Numbered from the stretch's first letter, positions 19,671 to 30,489 are shown. The stretch is DNA of 64,000 nucleotides from Aphanomyces cochlioides (GCA_019828595.1 JAHQRK010000035.1:124001-188000); one strand, 5' to 3'. Translations and numbers: made by a program. The notes: generated from the letters alone by a model not told the origin.

Positions 19671-19822
19671 TAACATATTATCCGGTAACCTTATCCGGAC
19701 ATATTATCCGGTCTTAACATCCGGAGGTTGGCCTCCAGCCCCTTCCATTCAATCTGGGGCGATGGCGTTCATAATCTCATAATTGAATTTGATTCATTAT
19801 ACCCAAGTTACTCCTTCTAAAA
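19671..19822 (+). repeat. Copia 5' LTR
   Basis: 152 bp from TAACATATTATCCGG to CTTCTAAAA. Four ATCCGG words lie in the first ~60 bases, followed by a GGAGG-TTGG-CCTCC hairpin. It lacks 20 bp present in the 3' LTR. Confidence 0.9.
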
Positions 19823-19834
19823 GGTTAACAGCCG
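19823..19834 (+). other. Copia primer-binding site (half-tRNA-Asn type)
   Basis: GGTTAACAGCCG begins at the LTR edge and is exactly complementary to CGGCUGUUAACC, the anticodon arm of eukaryotic tRNA-Asn (GUU). Drosophila copia likewise begins its site with GGTTA and uses a tRNA fragment cut in the anticodon loop. The priming mode is inferred from this match. Confidence 0.7.
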
Positions 19835-19854
19835 TAAACTCAACCAACGAAACA

Positions 19855-20745
19855 ATGACCAAGAAGCACTCGACTGCCGCGCCTAGCGCTTTAGGTAAGC
19901 AAACTTCCTACGAGGAGTCACTGAACCCACCGGCTATCGACCCTTCTCAAGAAAACGTGCCACAACCCGAGGACATGGCAAGTGAGACTTCACTTGACCC
20001 CTTCGCATCACTCAAAGCTATGATTGAGGCCCAGTATGAGGAGATAAAGCTCTTACGCAGCCAATCCCTCGAAGCCAACAAGAACCAACCTCCACGATCG
20101 ACAGAGTCAGAAGCGAAGGACCTACTCAGAAAAGTCAAGTTCAATGGCAAACATTTCTCCTCATTCAAGATCAAGTTTCAGAACATTTGCCAACTCCGAC
20201 ATATATGGGAGATTGTCCAAGGAACCGAAACCTTACCTATCAATGCATCTGAAAGCCAAACACTTGAATTCCAAGACAAGGTCAATCTTGCCAAATCTTA
20301 CCTCCAAACATCTCTCTCAAATGAAGTATTCGAAATGATTCGTGAAGACGAGACACCGGCTGAGATGTGGAAGACTCTGATCGCCAACTATGAAACAAAA
20401 GAATGGTCAAACACGATCTACGTACTGCGGCGGCTGTGCCAACTTCGCTACGAGCCTAGAACAGACATGCTAAAACACATTACCAAAGTCCGCTCAACCA
20501 TCCGAGAATTGAATGACATGGGAAAGACGATCACGGAGCAAGCGAGAGCGGCACCACTTGAGCCAGTGCGCGCTTCACGCTTTCAAAACAATTTGAATGG
20601 TCTTGCGACCAGCCTATCGCAGACAATGCGACTCTCGCCAGAGCTGTCTTCTTGCTGCTGCCAGCTGCCTTCATCGCCACATCTAACAAACGGCGAAGGG
20701 GGTCGATCAGCTGGTCTTGATCACGTTACCCGACTCGGGCCCTGA
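19855..20745 (+). pseudogene. Copia gag region
   Basis: ATG 19855 (MTKKHSTAAPSALG) opens the gag-like domain: FNGKHFSSFKIKFQNICQL, LAKSYLQTSLSNEVFEMI, TPAEMWKTLIANYETK and IYVLRRLCQLRYEP fit the UBN2/Copia gag family. After GKTITEQ (about 20540) comes ~165 bp of unrelated reading (PLEPVRASRFQNNLNG and onward). The expected sequence then resumes at LITLPDSGPDNFNAF in a different frame (about 20715). An insertion of that size with a frame change is the simplest reading, so this copy cannot make normal Gag-Pol. Confidence 0.8.
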
Positions 20746-23700
20746 CAACTTCAATGCCTTCATCAACCATTTAAAACCTACACCGCAGCAAGAAGTGAAA
20801 CTAAAGACACTCATTAGTGCCTTACTCAATGAAGAAGAGAAGCGAGGCGAACGAGCTCGAATGCGTCGCACGGACCGTCAAAAGACTATGGATTTCAAAC
20901 GTCATAAGACTGACGTGCCTACCAGTGCTACAAATGAGATCAACGCTATTCAAGCACGTACTCAACCCAAAAGATCCACGTCTCTCGATGACAAGTGGTG
21001 CTTCATTTGTCGATAACGTGGAAATCACGTTGCACAAGACCACCCCGATTTTGATCCTAACCATGGAAAATCAGCACAGCGTCTTCGTCAACCTCCGCCA
21101 ACCACTCGCAGCAAGCGTCGAAAAGAATCAAGCGAGTTGGGTGATTCACCTTCAGATGACGAAGCTACATACAATATCAACTGTATCACTGGAATAGACA
21201 AACCATCGACAAAGGAAACGCACTGGACGCTTGACAATTGTGCAACAGGACACGTCACAGGCCAAGTAGGCGTCATCAGTACCTGGCATGGTTCAGCAAA
21301 CTTGATTCTTCCCAACCAAACCAAAATTCTGGGCCAAGTTGGCCAAGTGAAACTTCGTTTACGCAAAAATGGCGAAAGCTCCACCTTGATTCTACACGAC
21401 GTAACGTATGAGCCCAGTTTGTACAAGAACTTGATATCTCACGTTCGGCTCCTTGAGAGTGGGTATCGATTATTCAAGCAAGACTTGGTTGAAACGATCT
21501 ACAAAAACGATGACACTCAACATGAGCTACACTTTAAAATGATGAACAACCTGTACGTGCTCACTGGAGTTGAACCAACGTGCATCAATGCGCTAAACGC
21601 CTCCCAAAAAGAAGATCGACAACTGACCACTGACAACATCAAGGATGCGCAACAAGCAGAAAGAGCAAGTGACAAAACATCGCTCGAAGATCAAGATCAT
21701 GCCTACAAAGAACCCAACGATGAGAAATTGGTGGCATGGCGCAACAAACTCAATCACGCCGACATGAACCAAGTCGCAAAAGTAATCAAGCCCATTTTGA
21801 TACCAGGAATTGACTCTGCAACCACGAAGAGAGTCTGCAGTGGCTGTGCTCAAGGTCAAGCTAAGAGAATGTCGTACAGGAATACACACCACTATGTTGC
21901 GCCACGACCACTCGAGAGCTTGAACGGAGACCTATGTGGACCGATCAGACCGCAAACAATAAATCACGACGTGTACACAAGCATGTTCGTCGACCAAGCA
22001 TCACGGTTCATCTTTGGAAGACTATTGAAGACCAAAGGCGACGCTATCCATCACCTAGATGACTTGACATCCACACTGGACAACCAGCTACCTGACTCAC
22101 GGATCAGCAACCTGTACACTGACGGGGGTGGCGAATATGCCTCATCAACCTTCAAAGCGGCCTGCCAATCACGCGGAATCAGTCAAAAGTTCACCAATGC
22201 AGAGTCGCCAGAAGAGAACCACCTCGCGGAAAAAACCAACGAGTACGTCTTCAACAAAATTCGAGTCTACATGACTCTCAGTGGGCTGCCGTCCAATCTT
22301 TGGGGATACTGCTTCAAGTATGTCGTGCACGTCTACAATAACACTCCCCAAGAATTGCTCAACCAGAGAACACCCTACGAAGTGCTTTTCAGCAAACCAA
22401 GCCGACTGTACATGCTAAAAACCTTCGGGTGTTTGGCGTACAAATACATTCCGAAATCGCAAAGAGCCACAAAGTTGACCAACCCAGCAATTCCATGTGT
22501 GTTCTTGGGCTACGCCGACGAGCAGCTTGGTTATAAGTTGTGGGATCCTAAGACGCGTACCGTCACTGTGTCTCGATCGGTGAAGTTTGACGAGTCAAAG
22601 TTGCAAAATGCAACCATGTTTGCCACTGAAGATTTTGCACAAGGCCGTCTCTCGATCCCCAACTACCGAAAGTTTGACAACATCACAAGTCAAGAAGCAC
22701 TCACCCTTCGTCGTTTTGACCCTCACGTAAATACCGTCGACCCACAACCAGCGACGACAGAGGACAACAGAGAGAGATCCCAAAGACCGTCGCGACAGAC
22801 CAAGCAACCTAAGAGATATGCTGTCAATGTCGTAACCACCTCAGCCTCACAAAACAAACCACGAATTCGCGAGCCGCTGACTATGCGAGACATGCAGGCT
22901 AGCCCTGAAGCAAGTCACTGGGCTCGTGCTATGAACGAAGAATACCAGGCACTGATAGACAACAAGGTGTGGCGACTTACAACTCTACCCAAAGGCCGTA
23001 AAGCGCTCAAGTCGAAATGGATATGGAAAGTGAAGTACTTACCGAACGGAGATGTTGAGCGATACAAGGCACGTCTTTGCATCAAGGGATTCCTTCAGAT
23101 CGCTGGAGTTGATTTCACTGACACCTTTGCACCGGTACTTCGACTTGAATCCCTCCGAGTTCTTTGTGCTATCATCGCGCTTCTTGACCTTGAGACCAAG
23201 CAATTAGACATCAAAACGGCATTCCTACACGGAGAACTGGATGAAGAAATCTATATGGAACAACCCGAGGGCTACGTACAGCCTGGCAAAGAAGCACAAG
23301 TCTGTCGTCTCCAAAAGTCCCTCTATGGCCTTAAGCAGGCTCCACGTCAATGGCACAAAAAGCTTCATGGCTTCGTTCAGGATTTTGGCTTCCGTCAATG
23401 CTACAAAGACCAATGCATATACGTCCGGGTCCAACGAGCATCAATTGTTTACCTCGCAGTCTATGTCGACGATATCACGCTTGCGGGAAAAGACGCACAT
23501 GAACTCGATGAAGTCGCTCATGCCATCAAGCGCACGTTCCAAATGTCGGACAAGAGCGAATTGGGCTTCATTCTTGGCATAAACATCGTCCGACCGCCAC
23601 GCCAGGACTCTACAAATGTGTCAGACAAGCTTTATTGATAAGCTCCTTGCACGTTTCAACATATGATGAGCGACTGTCATCACGTTGCAACACCACAAGC

Positions 23701-24409
23701 ACTAGGCGTGGCTACAGACGACATTCAAGCGGTCGACACTCGCGCAGTGCCGTATCAAAGCATTGTCGGGGCGCTACAATACCTGGTGTCAGCAACGCGA
23801 CCCGATATTGCCAATGCAGTTCACTACCTGTCCTCGCACAATCACAATCACAACCAGACGCACTGGCGCATGGCCAAACGCGTGCTCAAGTACCTGAAAG
23901 GAACATCGTCAATGGCACTTACGTTTCGAGGAACACATACTGGTCCACCGACGGCGTATTGTGATGCAGACTTTGCAAATGACTTGAACGACAGCAAGTC
24001 CATCTCTGGATTTGTCATCATGTTTGCTGGCGCGGCGGTCGTCTTCGCATCCAAGAAGCAAAGCCTTGTGGGCCAAAGTGCTACAGAAGTCGAGTACATC
24101 GCGGCAGCGGAAGCTGCCAAATCCATCGTCTGGTTCACGGAACTTCTCGTCGAACTTCGATGTACGCGTCAAGAACCTATCACATTGTTTGTCGATAACC
24201 AAAGCGCCATCCAGGTTGCTCAACGCACCTCAGCGCATGGTCGAACCAAACACATTCGCCTGCGCTACCATTTCCTGAAGGATCTCGTCGATGAAGACGT
24301 GATCCGTCTACAATACATCAGCACGGATGATCAAATCGCCGACGCTCTTACCAAGAGTCTCGTCCCAGCGCGATTCGCTCGACTACGCGCCATGCTAGGT
24401 CTTGCATAA
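20717..24409 (+). pseudogene. Copia gag C-terminus and pol (integrase, RT, RNase H)
   Basis: One frame covers most of this span. A zinc knuckle (CFIC...GNHVAQDH) is interrupted by TAA at 21014-21016, and its last ligand is His rather than Cys. A protease-like segment (LDNCATGHVTG) follows, then the integrase with GDLCGPI, TDGGGEY and SPEENHLAEKTN (acids D, D, E). Reverse transcriptase has KARLCIKGF, LDIKTAFLHGELDEEIYMEQ, LYGLKQAPRQWH and YVDDI. Stops at 23636 and several indels between 23590 and 23665 separate RT from RNase H, which restarts at MSDCHHVATPQALG and includes YCDADFAND and FVDNQSAIQVA. The lesions look few and recent. Confidence 0.88.
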
Positions 24410-25710
24410 CTTGACTAATATACAAAGTCAGATGACGGATACATTGAAAACTCTACCTATTCCTCCGTCTTGTATCAACTCAAGATGGAATTGCAATAGC
24501 GTGACAGTGGTGAAGTCTACAAAACAACACTGTAGTTGATGTAGAAGTTGGTCCTGTACCCAAATACGCCAACCCCGAGAATCTAGGCTCAAAGGAGCCA
24601 AGAATGACACCGCAAGCCCACTTGCTCTCCTCTGTATTGCCGAGTGCGCCTTCATGAGCCACGGCAGCTTGCGGAAGTGATGTCAATGTATCCTCGAACA
24701 CACCAGTCCGTCGCCGTATGACGATGATACCCTTCTTTAACTTGCCTGGGGAGACCAAAGTATGCTTTCGCATCGTTCATTGCACGTGATTCTTGAGCCG
24801 TGTCGATGCCATGGCCTTAGAAACTCTTGTTCGTCGCGTGGGGATCCAGTGTGTCGAATTCCTACCTCGAAGATATAAACGGCCAAAGGCCTAGAATGCT
24901 TACTCGAGCTCCACACTCGCCTTGACTTCGTCAGTGAGATCCACGATGGGCACAAGCGGTCTATTGACAAAAGTCGATTAGCCATGCTGAAATGCCTTGG
25001 ACAATTTACGTGCAAAGCCACTGTATGCAGGGAGGGGGAATATCCCAGGGCATACACTGATAAAAAGTTTGGCCAACGGTCAGCGGCATTCATCTCCGCT
25101 GCCGTGTGTGGTGATCAAGTCCACACAACGGAAATCGCGACAAGCCAAAGCGGCAACCACATGAAACAATTGTGTAGGCGCGTCAGACCGGTCCGTCCCC
25201 AGTTGACAGCCCCGCTGCCCCGCCTGACGTGCAGCGTGATCACTCAGTGGCGTTCATCTCCACTGCCTGTGCATGGCGTTCATCCCCATGGCACAGCGCG
25301 TGATATTGAATCCAAACAAATGATCGGCGGTGGCTTTGTTGATGCCTTGATGATCGCGAGTAAAAAGCGGTGCTCATCTCCGCCCCTCTGCGCACGGCGT
25401 TCAACTCCGCCACAGAGGCCGCTGTCTTGTTACATGGCTTGACAAACAGTAGTATTTCCCAATCAGCCCGCGGGTTTGCCCCGTAGGAGCATGCAGCCGA
25501 TGCTGCATACCTCGGCGTCAAGTGAACGGAGACGGCAGGCTGACACGCCTCTTGAAGAGGTATGTCGACCCTGGTGTGAGAAGGAAGACTATCAAAAGTC
25601 TTTCCTCGCCGACACTCGAGATGCACCACTGCCTAACAGCCCAGGACACCCCGATCTCACGCTCTCCTCGCCGTCTCCGACACCGTCGGCCCCAAAAATG
25701 GAAAGCACTG
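24410..25710 (+). other. Long 3' untranslated region of Copia
   Basis: About 1.3 kb between the pol stop and the polypurine tract has no supported ORF on either strand. This is long for a Copia element. Its second half contains the stem-loop cluster listed separately; the first half shows nothing recognisable. Confidence 0.55.
25023..25418 (+). other. Cluster of stem-loops with 9-nt loops
   Basis: Seven hairpins can be drawn, each closing a 9-nt loop. Loops lie at 25034-25042, 25087-25095, 25112-25120, 25251-25259, 25277-25285, 25371-25379 and 25398-25406. Five loops are variants of one word: CATTCATCT, CGTTCATCT, CGTTCATCC, TGCTCATCT and CGTTCAACT, each closed by GG-CC. Outer stems differ yet pair (CAGCGG/CCGCTG, CAGTGG/CCACTG, CTGTGCATGG/CCATGGCACAG with one bulge). 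The pattern suggests selection on RNA shape plus loop sequence. Confidence 0.55.
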
Positions 25711-25723
25711 AAAGCAGGGGGAG
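25711..25723 (+). other. Copia polypurine tract
   Basis: AAAGCAGGGGGAG directly precedes the 3' LTR, the expected position for plus-strand DNA priming. One C interrupts the purines. Confidence 0.7.
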
Positions 25724-25895
25724 TAACATATTATCCGGTAACCTTATCCGGACATATTATCCGGTATTAACATCCGGAGGTTGGCCTCCAGCCCCTTCCA
25801 TTCAATCTGGGGCGATGGCGTTCATAATCTCATAATTGATAGTTGTGAATAGTTTGTGAATTTGATTCATTATACCCAAGTTACTCCTTCTAAAA
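25724..25895 (+). repeat. Copia 3' LTR
   Basis: 172 bp, matching the 5' LTR except for one substitution (GGTATTAAC versus GGTCTTAAC) and 20 extra bases near position 120. Confidence 0.9.
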
Positions 25896-25942
25896 GCATG
25901 GAAGGATGTAAATCCAAGAAACTAGCTCAGAATTTAGTTTAA
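25896..25942 (+). pseudogene. Tail of the MULE transposase beyond Copia
   Basis: After the duplicated GCATG the reading continues in register with the 5' piece as EGCKSKKLAQNLV and a TAA. Removing Copia and one target copy restores continuity of the C-terminus. Confidence 0.7.
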
Positions 25943-26930
25943 TGATTGAATACAATGCACACGTACTCCTTGAGACTTTCTTTGTATTTGTGTTGCGACT
26001 TCCATCCTTGAGAGGTTCAACTTGGACAACCCGAATGATGAAATGGCAGTCTGATAATTTCAATCTACAAGTCGGATAATGCCGGATGAATGCATTATCT
26101 CACAACCCGATAATCCGTGACTCCAGCTAGTATACCACTCTGGTTCCGAGATAATTCCTCGTGAACTGACAATATTAGGCTGAATCAGACTAGCACATTT
26201 TGGCAAAAGCAAAAGCTACTTTATGATTATCCAGAAAGCAAAATGCTGCTCCGGGGGAACTTTTGGAAACAAAAAGCAAATGTGAAAAGCAGTAAAGCTT
26301 AGTCTGATTCAGTTTATTGACTCCACAGAGGGCATAAAGCTCATTATAGAGTCCATCCAGTATGTAGAGAGTAAATACAAGAAGGAACATTTATAACCAA
26401 ATTCTTGGGAGAAAGCGCTTGTTGAATAGTGCTCCAAGTTTATAAATAATCACTCAACGTTCATGAATTGACCCAGGCGCCAAACTTGTGGAGCAATGAT
26501 TATTTACTAGGAGATTCTAGGAGCCACAAAAGCCCCGGTATTTCCACACAAGTTACACTGCGATGTTATGTAGCATGTCGGGGGCAATGTGTATATGATC
26601 CATCGAGAAAGACAAAAGTATGTCTAAATATATAAGTCATCGGTTATGAGAATTGACTTTTAACATACAATGGAGCTCGTGAAATGAAAATAAGCTTCAA
26701 GACTACACCAGCAGAACGTGATACCATAACATGGGAAACGAAAAATCGACAACGTTGTGTGGACCCCGTGATAGATAGTTATTTGAGCCGCTGAAAAGAC
26801 AAAATAATATTCTTTCATTGAATAGAGACATCTCGGTGGATTTAGCCTCTATTGTGTTGAATTTTGTTCAATCGGCTGAGGAAATTCATTTCAAATGGTC
26901 ATCGTTCGATGAAAGTATAAGCGCGATCAC
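25943..26930. other. Spacer between MULE tail and right arm
   Basis: No gene recognised. It is AT-rich, with ATCCGG- or CGGATAA-like words at 26050-26130. The MULE 3' end may lie here but no partner end was identified. Confidence 0.4.
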
Positions 26931-27252
26931 TATTCATACAAAAAATCAATATAATTTAAATCGAATGCCTAAATATAGTTTTTGGGAAAATGGAATTTGT
27001 ATCTCGATAAAGATACGATAACCTAGTTTTACCAAATACAAAAATATGAATTACGGTTTTTGACTTTTCGATTCAAAATTCGAATCGCCAGGTGATTTAA
27101 TCGATTTGTGTTTGTTTTGACGTGTGTTTGTCGTGTACACCTTTTTACCTTCAAGTTGGGAAGGTCAGAAGTTCAAGTGGGAAGGACAAGATGGAATCTA
27201 ATGACTCTTAAATGTAATAATTGTAGAAATGAATAAACTGTATTATTAATTA

Positions 27253-27768
27253 CTACTGGCTACCAGCACAGTCTTCCAGGTTCATCACAGCAACGTAGAA
27301 CTGACGCGTGTGCTGGAAACAAGACCAGCATAGCGAAGCTGAAATAACAGCAATAGAAAGATCAGCAGCGCGCTCCAACATTGCAGCGCGATGACCACGT
27401 ATGGTCGATCCAAGAGGCACAGTAAGCAAGGATCTGCGCTCAAGGCGCAAGAATTGGCTCACCGATGCTTTGAACGTTGAGAAAACGTTCTCAATCGGAT
27501 TAAGCATTGGTGAATAGGGAGCAATTTAATCTAAGAAGTGTTAGCTGTGCTAGAAACAAGCTCTTACCTTATTCTCTATCGAGTTCATGTTTTGAGGCTC
27601 GTAGTGTTTCTTCTTAAGCGTAAACATCTCTCCATCAAGCTTCAGGCTGATCGTCTTTGGCGACAAAACGACGTGGTAACGTGTCGATATGTGGCAAAGC
27701 GAGCAATGCTTGAAATGAGAATGCGTGGCTACAATTAGTTGCCCATAGCGACAAAATTTCCCGCTCAT
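27253..27768 (-). pseudogene. Tc1/IS630-like transposase, internally deleted (right arm)
   Basis: Mirror copy of 17819-18334 with the same C-terminal signature YSPMLNPIENVFSTFKA and the same missing catalytic middle. Confidence 0.7.
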
Positions 27769-27865
27769 CGTATTTAACCTTCGATTTATTATGTATCAAA
27801 AATAACATTACAGAGGTGGTTCGGCCGGGTGGATGTCTCGTGCAGACACTTCCCACTTGAACTTC

Positions 27866-28578
27866 GAGCTATTTCTACAGATAAGACCATTTACCCATTA
27901 CATTACTTAAGAAAAGACTACCCAGCATGTGGTGGGTATTTGACGGGCATGTTTGAATGTTTGGATAGATGTCAGACATCCGCCCAGAAAATTGCGCTCA
28001 CCGGAGCGAAGCGAAGGTCGAGTGTAAACTTTTCTGCAGGCGGATGACTCGGAGGAACGAGCCCCAAACGTACACCAAAAAGGGATTTCTTTATTCATCT
28101 CACGTCGGGAAGCGGCAGGTAGGCCGTTAGGCCGTGCCGCCATAGGGACGAACCTTCCTGCCTACTGTGTGGCAATTCTATCAGTCAAATTGGAAAGCAA
28201 TCTATCCAAACATCTAAACACGTCCGTCAAATACCCACCACATGCTGGGTAGTCTTTTCTTAAGGGCCCGTCTGGCAACCGAAAATATTACAATAAATAA
28301 GCCCAAAATGGCATTTTGAGGCCAAATTCAATAATGAGGTAAACATATGACCTTGATTATCTCAGAGTTTTGCACCAAATCCTATATTTTTGGTTGGGAT
28401 ATACTCACTGGAGGCTCCCAAAATGCCATTTTACGAAATAGAGGTTTTACCTCCATTTTGAATATGCCATAACTCGTTGATCCCAATTTAGCTGAAAATG
28501 GCATTTTGATTTTGAAATTTTGCCCGACGCACCCTAAGTAATGTAATGGGTAAATGGTCGTATCTGTAGAAATAGCTC
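27866..28578. mobile_element. Non-autonomous Mutator-like element (right arm)
   Basis: Mirror copy of 17009-17721, including the 10-bp target duplication. Confidence 0.8.
28264..28534. mobile_element. Harbinger-type MITE inside the MULE end (right arm)
   Basis: Mirror copy of 17053-17323. Its presence in both arms shows the insertion preceded the inverted duplication. Confidence 0.85.
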
Positions 28579-28610
28579 CTTGAACTTCTGAGTCAGAAGG
28601 TAAAAAGGTG

Positions 28611-29408
28611 TACTGTATGTAAGCACTACTACAGTATACACACATTAGTTAACTGCACTACCTACACATATTATCCGGATTCTAGGATGATGGTGTCCGG
28701 ATAAGCACTGAATTATTGGAATAACCGGAAGTATGTCGAGTTTTTGACAGAAGAAGGCAATATAACACTAATGTACCATCGAGTTAAGAGTTTTGCAACT
28801 TGGGGCAGATTGTTTCGACAGATAAAGGTACAATGGCGCTGATCGCATTGCCACAGTCGTCCAGTTGTGGCGCGTCACCTTCCCGACATTACGATCAAGA
28901 ACGAAATCCCATTTGGGTGCATATATGGCAAAGTCTTATTTCCTTGCTCTCTCTATCTAGTCAGGACTTGTATTCTCTCGGTTGTGGCTATTTTCCCACC
29001 ACGACGGTCCATTTAATGGACATATTGGATCCAACTGTGATCATGGGTGCGTTTCGTTCGCCTTGTTTTCTGCAGTTTGTGCTGTTGCCGTATGAAAATG
29101 CCCATCTAAAACCACCCCCAAGTCGATCAAAACTGCCGCAGATTTGTCCACTTGTTTCGATCTTTGGAGCTCCTCAGCGCATGTTGTCTCCTTGCATGGA
29201 TAGAGTTGATCATGCCTATACGAGACGCACCCGAAAAAAATCCCAACTGGAGTCGCATATGGTGGACTAGGTGCCACACCTCCGCATCCGACAAAGTCAT
29301 CAACACGTTGAAGGAGCTGCATCCATAGCTCCTTCAACGACAATTGACGACAAGACCGGCGTTCGTTTCCTTCCATCTCATTTCACGACTTGACCTCTCA
29401 ACGCCAAC
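28611..29408. other. Upstream region of the secreted-protein gene (right arm)
   Basis: Mirror of 16179-16976. No gene recognised; the 156-codon ORF here starts with TTG and lacks protein-like features. Confidence 0.4.
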
Positions 29409-29870
29409 ATGCGAGTTTTTCTTGCCCTTGTTCTTGCAGCGACGATCGTCTTGGCGCACGATTTCCACGATGATTCGCCAGTGATGCTCAGTAACAAGAT
29501 TGGACTAGTCGACCGCTCTCTTGTCGAGGCCCATGGCATGCATCGTCGTCAACGCAGCAGTGTCGATGAATTTGACGTTGAAAGTGACGAATCAACTGAA
29601 CAATGGGGAGCCAAGGGAAGTCAACATGGGGAGCGCTATGCTGGACTAGCGGCGGATCGCGCTCGTGGCGCCTTGGTCGCGAAGGGTGTTCCCGAAGAAT
29701 TTGCCAACAAAGCGACCAACTTTGCAAAGAACAAAGCCTCTGTCGTCGGTGGCCATGCTGGTGAGAGACTCGCCGCTGCTTACGACAGTAGCAAGGCAAG
29801 GAACGGCAAGTTTGCAAGGCTTGTAGGCGCTGCCCAGACGGTGAAACGCTTTGCCTCTAATCCGCAATAA
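29409..29870 (+). CDS. Small secreted protein, right copy
   Basis: Identical translation to the copy at 15717-16178: a 16-residue signal peptide, a cysteine-free mature chain, and an Ala/Gly-rich C-terminus ending FASNPQ. Because the arms are inverted, the two copies are transcribed away from the central Copia. Both share at least 800 bp of identical upstream sequence, so the promoter is duplicated too. Confidence 0.75.
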   Translation: MRVFLALVLAATIVLAHDFHDDSPVMLSNKIGLVDRSLVEAHGMHRRQRSSVDEFDVESDESTEQWGAKGSQHGERYAGLAADRARGALVAKGVPEEFANKATNFAKNKASVVGGHAGERLAAAYDSSKARNGKFARLVGAAQTVKRFASNPQ

Positions 29871-30423
29871 TTGTTTAACAACATAATGGAGTTTCGCGGC
29901 GATCGCGGCTTGAATCCAAAGGCGCTCGACGTCGGCGACTCGACGACGCTCAACCAAATCGACTTTGCCGATCTGACGACGGAGGATCAGCGTGTTTCCA
30001 CAGCGATAGAGAGCTCCAACAACGCCCTCAAGCATGTAAACGATCGCGGAATCTCTCCGCGGCGTTCAGACCACCCTGGGACAGAACTTTGCGCTGCGGA
30101 AAGCAAACGTCGACTCGCAAGTGCTGCTGGAACGCCAGCCGTTGGCCTGCCGTGTCGACGATACAATGTCCGCGACGAGTTCTTTCAACGTGTCCTCGAT
30201 CGATGCATTGGAGTGGTGGATCCAGCGCCACAAAGACCTGAGCGTCAACGCCGTCGGGATCATTGCCATTGACTGCTCGAATCTGTCGTACCGCGGCGCG
30301 GACAGCGCTTTCCCACTGCTGCAGTTGTCCAGCTGGTACGACGAGCTGTATCACACTGTCAGCAGCTTCTGCGTTGTGAAATTGTCCATGCGTCCACCAA
30401 CTCTCTATGATCCTACGACTTGA
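29871..30423 (+). pseudogene. Unrecognised ORF after the secreted-protein gene, right copy
   Basis: Mirror of 15164-15716 with the same frame change near 30049. The frame continues directly from the TAA of the secreted-protein gene without another stop for 133 codons. Confidence 0.45.
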
Positions 30424-30489
30424 ATGATACCACGTAGTAATAGAAGAGTACCTAGCGCAGGAAAACGCAGACGAGCGCGTTCTTGGCAT

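Larger units (their letters stand above)
19671..25895 (+). mobile_element. Ty1/Copia LTR retrotransposon
   Basis: The 6225-bp element has two LTRs, a primer site, a polypurine tract and gag-pol in Copia order (gag, integrase, reverse transcriptase, RNase H). The target duplication GCATG is exact at 19666-19670 and 25896-25900. The LTRs differ by one base and a 20-bp indel, implying a fairly recent insertion. Coding lesions make this copy defective. Confidence 0.95.
27138..28610. mobile_element. Tc1/IS630-like element with nested insertions (right arm)
   Basis: Mirror copy of 16977-18449, with TA at both ends. Confidence 0.7.
26931..30489. repeat. Giant inverted repeat, right arm (3559 bp)
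   Basis: Reverse complement of 15098-18656 without a detected difference. The order in this arm is Tc1/IS630-like nest, unannotated stretch, secreted-protein gene on the plus strand, broken ORF. Confidence 0.93.

Noticed and set aside
28800..29270. 156-codon ORF upstream of the secreted-protein gene (and its mirror at 16317-16787)
   Set aside because: TTG start, no family pattern, and likely promoter DNA; a competing antisense ORF is equally long.
29409..29870. RxLR, CRN or CHxC effector assignment for the secreted protein
   Set aside because: No such motif is present; only the signal peptide supports secretion.
15098..30489. Interpretation of the whole inverted repeat as one long-TIR transposon
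   Set aside because: No conserved terminal motif or target duplication at the outer edges, and the arms contain host-like genes and separate complete transposons.
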